Position numbers and translations under genes: made by a program
In this document: positions 51,325-54,387 of the stretch, piece by piece
Layout of the letters: every line of letters starts with the position of its first letter
Numbering within the stretch: the first letter of the stretch is position 1
The notes under the pieces: model-generated
Databases searched by the model: none
Seen by the model: only the letters and a program-made list of their open reading frames with translations
Told to the model about the DNA's origin: nothing
Origin: MedAcidi-G1 sp002713545
GTDB lineage: Bacteria; Actinomycetota; Acidimicrobiia; Acidimicrobiales; MedAcidi-G1
Length of the DNA stretch: 54,387 nt
Assembly (NCBI GenBank): GCA_964013895.1
Contig: CAXGYF010000008.1
Span: 1 to 54,387, forward strand
Direction of reading: 5' to 3'

Positions 51325-52014
51325 GTGTCACGAGAAGTTTTTCGACAGAGGTTATCCGACGGAAAATTAGTAATTTCATTAGTTTCTGATATTGATGATG
51401 GGGATTTTTCAGCATCTCAACAGCCAAAAGATTTTTTAACTAGAAATCAAGTAGAGCTTCATAACGGCGAATGGAATTGGCTTTCTCAAGAACATGGAAC
51501 TGAAATTATTTGGCTTGAACAAAATGAAAGAGCTCTTGGCGTTAAAGGTGACGCAATAGCGACTAGTTCTTCACAAAAGGTTATAGCGATAACAGTTGCC
51601 GATTGTCTCCCGCTGCTGCTAGCAGAGCAGAGTGGAATTGTGAGTCTTTTACACCTAGGTTGGCGCGGGATAGATAGAGGACTTTTAGAGAAAACACTCG
51701 AATTTATAAGAACAAGAAGCGATGAACCGATTTCTGCTGTTCTAGGACCTTGCATAGGTGTTTGCTGTTACGAATTTGGCCAAGAAGAATTACGTACTCT
51801 TGTAGAAAAGTATGGTAACCAAATAGCAGGTAAGACTAATACGGGTGCTGTCTCGTTCAATATAAGGTCGTGTGTAAAGGAAATACTAAACAGTTTTGAT
51901 GTGGATATCAGATTTGAAGATTCTTCATGCACGCACTGCGATCCTCATTACTGGTCTTTCCGTGCTGACGGTACAGACAAGCGGCAGGTGATGATTGCTT
52001 GGAAACAGGGATAA
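51325..52014 (+). CDS. pgeF: PgeF/YfiH family purine nucleoside phosphorylase-like protein
   Basis: A 229-residue protein of the YfiH (DUF152, formerly laccase-domain) family. Metal-binding positions appear in VADCLPLLLAE, LHLGWRG and GPCIGVCCYE, with CTHCDPHYWSFRADG at the C-terminus. YfiH proteins are described as purine nucleoside phosphorylase/adenosine deaminase-type enzymes, and E. coli PgeF as a peptidoglycan editing factor that clears wrong UDP-MurNAc-L-Ser; both roles suit a position between ftsZ and yggS. GTG 51325 is the start, 9 bases after ftsZ. Cytoplasmic. Confidence 0.88.
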   Translation: MSREVFRQRLSDGKLVISLVSDIDDGDFSASQQPKDFLTRNQVELHNGEWNWLSQEHGTEIIWLEQNERALGVKGDAIATSSSQKVIAITVADCLPLLLAEQSGIVSLLHLGWRGIDRGLLEKTLEFIRTRSDEPISAVLGPCIGVCCYEFGQEELRTLVEKYGNQIAGKTNTGAVSFNIRSCVKEILNSFDVDIRFEDSSCTHCDPHYWSFRADGTDKRQVMIAWKQG

Positions 52015-52033
52015 GCAGAGGGAGTATGGAGGT

Positions 52034-52687
52034 ATGAGCACTTCTTATATAGAAGAAGTTAAAGAGAGAGCTCAAGAATTAGTTGAGCTAGTGGAAAGAA
52101 AGAGTTCTGGACGAGCTATTTTGCTTCCGGTCACTAAAGGTTTCGGAGTTAGGGAAGTTGAGGCAATGCTAGAAGTTGGTTTGGCAGCAGTGGGAGAGAG
52201 TTACGCACAAGAGATGCTCGGTAAAGCAGAGCTTGTAAACGACAGCAGAGTCTGTTGGCATATGATTGGAGGAATTCAACGGAATAAAATAAAGAAATTA
52301 TCTACAACAGTTGATCTTTGGCATTCTGTTGATCGAAAAGAAGTAATTAGAGAGATTTCTAAAAATAAAAAAGATTCTAAAATCCTCGTTCAGGTAGACA
52401 TGAACGGACGATCCACACAAGGTGGGTGTTCTCCCGACGAGGTGCCGGGTTTAATCGAATGCGCATTTGATAGTGGTGTAATTGTCGAAGGTCTGATGAC
52501 CATTGGCGTTGACCAAGATATCGAGGCTACAAAAAATACCTTTTCAGACTTGGCTAAGTTATCCAAAAGTATGGGTTTGAGAGAAATTTCCATGGGTATG
52601 TCTAATGATTTTGAAATTGCAATTGATTATGGTGCAACCATTTTGCGAGTTGGGCGAAGTATTTTCGGTGAAAGGCCAAAAAAGTAG
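52034..52687 (+). CDS. YggS family PLP-binding protein
   Basis: A 217-residue PLP homeostasis protein (YggS/PROSC). It has a single alanine-racemase-like barrel, with the cofactor lysine Lys35 in LPVTKGFGV. Other family marks are VGESYAQEML, WHMIGGIQRNK and ISMGMSNDFEIAI. It carries no catalytic domain partner and acts as a PLP carrier/regulator. An in-frame TTG at 51995 would overlap pgeF; ATG 52034 with AGAGGGAG about 10 bases upstream is preferred. In actinobacteria the gene regularly lies between pgeF and sepF, as here. Confidence 0.9.
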   Translation: MSTSYIEEVKERAQELVELVERKSSGRAILLPVTKGFGVREVEAMLEVGLAAVGESYAQEMLGKAELVNDSRVCWHMIGGIQRNKIKKLSTTVDLWHSVDRKEVIREISKNKKDSKILVQVDMNGRSTQGGCSPDEVPGLIECAFDSGVIVEGLMTIGVDQDIEATKNTFSDLAKLSKSMGLREISMGMSNDFEIAIDYGATILRVGRSIFGERPKK

Positions 52688-52779
52688 AAAACTGTATATT
52701 TTGACTTCTAGGTGATACTTTCTTGGTGAAGTCTAGAGTTATTATTCTTTTAGCTGTAATTTAATAAACGGAGGCGTTA

Positions 52780-53298
52780 ATGTCGTTTTGGCAAAAAACC
52801 ATGCTCTGGTTGGGTTTAGGGCCAGATGAAATGTACGAAGGGATGTCAGACGGTGTACAGCCGCGTAAGTGGCCAAATGAACACAACGAAAGCGAAATTT
52901 CGACCCCAAAATCTTCTAAAACTCCAATAAAAGCGAGGTTGATTGAAAATTTTACAGAGGAACGCTCCTCTAGAACCGAATCAACCGGTACTGTCAGACC
53001 GCTCCGAGCAGCACGCTCTGCTAAACCAAAAACTGAGGAGCCTAAAAGCTTTAATGAAGTAACCGCCTTTGCTGATCAATACACGTCTGGAAATGCTGTT
53101 CTTATTAGATTGGAAGGCGTTGAACACGCTATTGCTCGAAGAATTATTGATTTTGCTAGCGGTTTGTGTTACTCCGAAAAGGGAGAAATGGAAAGAATGG
53201 GAAACCAGGAGTATCTGTTGATACCTAAAGATGTAAATGTAGATCCAGAAACGCGAGAAAAAATCAAAGACGAACTTAAGCGCATTTCGCAGGAATAG
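52780..53298 (+). CDS. sepF: cell division protein SepF
   Basis: A 172-residue SepF. The N-terminal amphipathic helix (MSFWQKTMLWLGLG) anchors it to the membrane; a disordered basic linker (about 25-90) is followed by the SepF globular domain with PKSFNEVTAFADQYTSGN, VLIRLEGVEHAIARRIIDF, CYSEKGEMERMG and EYLLIPKDV. It links FtsZ to the membrane and is the main FtsZ anchor in actinobacteria without FtsA. ACGGAGG gives a strong ribosome site for ATG 52780. The 92-base gap before it holds a GACTTC/GAAGTC inverted repeat (52703-52733) that might be a control site. Confidence 0.93.
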   Translation: MSFWQKTMLWLGLGPDEMYEGMSDGVQPRKWPNEHNESEISTPKSSKTPIKARLIENFTEERSSRTESTGTVRPLRAARSAKPKTEEPKSFNEVTAFADQYTSGNAVLIRLEGVEHAIARRIIDFASGLCYSEKGEMERMGNQEYLLIPKDVNVDPETREKIKDELKRISQE

Positions 53299-53302
53299 TT
53301 AT

Positions 53303-53560
53303 ATGGCTAGTGTTCTTTGTCTTTTGTTGCAAATCTATTCACTGTTAATTTTGGTGAGGGTTGTATTTAGTTGGTTTCCGATTTCTCCTGATGGAAGTGC
53401 TGCAATACTCTCTGGCTTCTTATCATTCGTGACTGATCCTGTTTTGAGGCCTTTACGCAAAGCATTGCCACCAATTCGTTTTGGCTCAACGTTGCTGGAT
53501 TTGTCACCAATCGTTGCTTTTTTTGGAATAGCGTTACTTCAGAATTTTATTTGTGCTTAA
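53303..53560 (+). CDS. YggT family membrane protein
   Basis: An 85-residue membrane protein of the YggT family. It has two hydrophobic helices (about residues 2-24 and 62-82), the family segment ILVRVVFSWFPIS after the first helix, and the block DPVLRPLRKALPPI in the middle. YggT proteins lie beside sepF in many Gram-positive dcw clusters and are thought to help osmotic balance or membrane organisation at the septum. ATG 53303 begins 4 bases after the sepF stop, so the two are coupled. Confidence 0.9.
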   Translation: MASVLCLLLQIYSLLILVRVVFSWFPISPDGSAAILSGFLSFVTDPVLRPLRKALPPIRFGSTLLDLSPIVAFFGIALLQNFICA

Positions 53561-53606
53561 CAATATTTTGAGTGGTCTATTTGTTGCGACTTAAGTGAGT
53601 TAATAT

Positions 53607-54143
53607 TTGAAAATGACAGCTGATGACATTTTGGATTATCTCGAAACCGTTGATTTGAAAACAAAGATGCGCGGTTACGACCAGGTCGAAGTGGACGAGA
53701 TTTTTGACCGAGTTGCTGAAGAGATAAAGATTTTGCGTGAGGAATTGAAGAACTCTAAAGAAAAAGAACGTATAGCGGAGGATCATTTAGAGTCAGAAAT
53801 TAAAAGGCTTGTTCTTAGAGAGAAGGAAATTGAAACATTACTAAAAGAAGCAGAAGGAGAAGCGACGAAGATTATTGAGAATTCGCGCATCAAGGCAGAA
53901 AGTCTTCGATCTTCAACTGAAAAAGAGATACAGATATTAGCTTCTGAAGAGCGCGAAAAATTAAAAAGCGAACTGTTTGAGATCGAGAATCGTCAGAAGG
54001 ACATTCATAACAACGTTAATTTGTTCGAACATCAATTTTCTGCACATCGTGAAAGAATACTGAGAGCATTGACTGATATGCAGGGGGCAATTAAGGAGCT
54101 TTCTCTTCTTCCTGAAAGTGAAGATTTAGATTCAAAGTCATAG
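53607..54143 (+). CDS. DivIVA/Wag31-like protein
   Basis: A 178-residue coiled-coil protein. The N-terminal DivIVA membrane-curvature domain (MTADDILDYLETVDL to GYDQVEVDEIFDRVAEEI, about residues 3-42) is followed by a long charged coiled coil (about 45-160). In actinobacteria DivIVA (Wag31) marks the poles and directs wall growth. It follows yggT in the usual sepF-yggT-divIVA order. Either TTG 53607 or ATG 53613 could be the start; AAGTGAG is better spaced for TTG. It is shorter than mycobacterial Wag31, since the C-terminal part is reduced. Confidence 0.88.
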   Translation: MKMTADDILDYLETVDLKTKMRGYDQVEVDEIFDRVAEEIKILREELKNSKEKERIAEDHLESEIKRLVLREKEIETLLKEAEGEATKIIENSRIKAESLRSSTEKEIQILASEEREKLKSELFEIENRQKDIHNNVNLFEHQFSAHRERILRALTDMQGAIKELSLLPESEDLDSKS

Positions 54144-54300
54144 ATTTAGCCACATCTCTTAATTTCCAACTTTTGAAAGTTCTAACGTCGATTAGTTGAT
54201 CTTTTGCCCGATTTGAATAGCGGCGAATTTTGTTTTTAGTATTATCCACATTTTTGAGAAGAAACTGAGGTATCCTTCACGGCTCGGAATAGGAGTTAAT

Positions 54301-54387
54301 TTGGCTAAGAAACCAGGAGCTAAGAAACCTGCAGCTAAGAAACCTGCAGCTAAGAAACCTGCAGCTAAGAAACCTGCAGCTAAGAAA
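54301..54387 (+). CDS. Lys/Ala/Pro-repeat protein, 5' end (cut by window)
   Basis: A partial gene: 29 codons from TTG 54301, with AGGAG just upstream, running off the end of the window. The visible protein is a chain of AAKKP units, highly basic and disordered. In actinobacteria the gene behind divIVA often encodes a TraR/DksA-type zinc-finger protein with a Lys/Ala-rich N-terminus, followed by lspA, so that is the best guess. The catalytic or zinc-finger part is outside the window, so neither can be confirmed. Confidence 0.7.
   Translation, partial: MAKKPGAKKPAAKKPAAKKPAAKKPAAKK
54319..54387 (+). repeat. 15-bp tandem repeat coding for AKKPA units
   Basis: A perfect 15-base unit, GCTAAGAAACCTGCA, repeats four times (54319-54378) and a fifth copy is cut by the window edge (9 of 15 bases). 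Each copy encodes Ala-Lys-Lys-Pro-Ala. The identical DNA, not just protein, suggests recent expansion by slippage. The copy number may vary between strains. Confidence 0.93.

Noticed and set aside
52701..52733. TTGACT and a GACTTC/GAAGTC repeat before sepF as a promoter
   Set aside because: No -10 at suitable spacing was found, so it is only mentioned with sepF.
1..54387. CRISPR arrays, tRNA or rRNA genes, insertion sequences and prophage genes
   Set aside because: Looked for in all gaps and among proteins; no spaced repeats, cloverleaf, transposase, integrase or phage structural protein was recognised.

Overview
The window reads as chromosomal DNA of an actinobacterium with unusually low G+C (about 40% by eye, not counted). 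Actinobacterial hallmarks are the MtrA/MtrB pair followed by a GerMN lipoprotein in the LpqB position, SepF-YggT-DivIVA behind ftsZ, a PimB-like mannosyltransferase next to an SRPBCC protein, PAC2, DUF3040 and TAP-type hydrolase proteins, and a dcw cluster in actinobacterial order. Low G+C, short spacers and a probable F420-type oxidoreductase suggest an uncultured, possibly marine, Acidimicrobiia-like lineage; that placement is inference. No tRNA, rRNA, CRISPR array, insertion sequence or prophage was seen. No stretch longer than 300 bases lacks a gene; the largest gaps are 10323-10516, 37065-37242, 37669-37830, 50074-50232 and 54144-54300.

Region 1 (1-10 kb) is general and acyl-CoA metabolism: PAC2 protein, APH-fold kinase, thioredoxin-TPR protein, a DUF35/thiolase pair, two crotonases, an NTP-transferase, an LLM flavin oxidoreductase, a HAD phosphatase, an SDR and a hotdog thioesterase, ending in a strong bidirectional terminator.

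Region 2 (10-23 kb) is a cell-surface glycan/glycolipid island: two related extracytoplasmic SGNH hydrolases, a GT2 plus DUF2304 pair, a GNAT protein, two paralogous GT-C membrane glycosyltransferases flanking a polysaccharide deacetylase, a UDP-galactopyranose-mutase-like flavoprotein, a third GT-C enzyme and a PIG-V-type mannosyltransferase.

Region 3 (23-37 kb) holds a TAP-like hydrolase lipoprotein, QueG, PimB-like GT4 with SRPBCC, glycerol kinase, MtrAB plus a minimal LpqB-like lipoprotein, inositol monophosphatase, a NUDIX protein, DNA polymerase IV, DUF3040, a ROK kinase and a lipoate-ligase-like protein.

Region 4 (37-54 kb) is the division and cell-wall cluster: mraZ-rsmH-ftsL-ftsI-murE-mraY-murD-ftsW-murG-murC-murB-ftsQ-ftsZ-pgeF-yggS-sepF-yggT-divIVA, then the start of a Lys/Ala/Pro-repeat protein. 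murF is absent from its usual place. The non-coding DNA is the most striking part: a mraZ promoter with helically phased MraZ-type boxes, a 29-position hairpin between mraZ and rsmH whose loop carries an anti-Shine-Dalgarno-like tract, and an ftsZ leader with a purine-rich tract and a perfect 10-bp hairpin.
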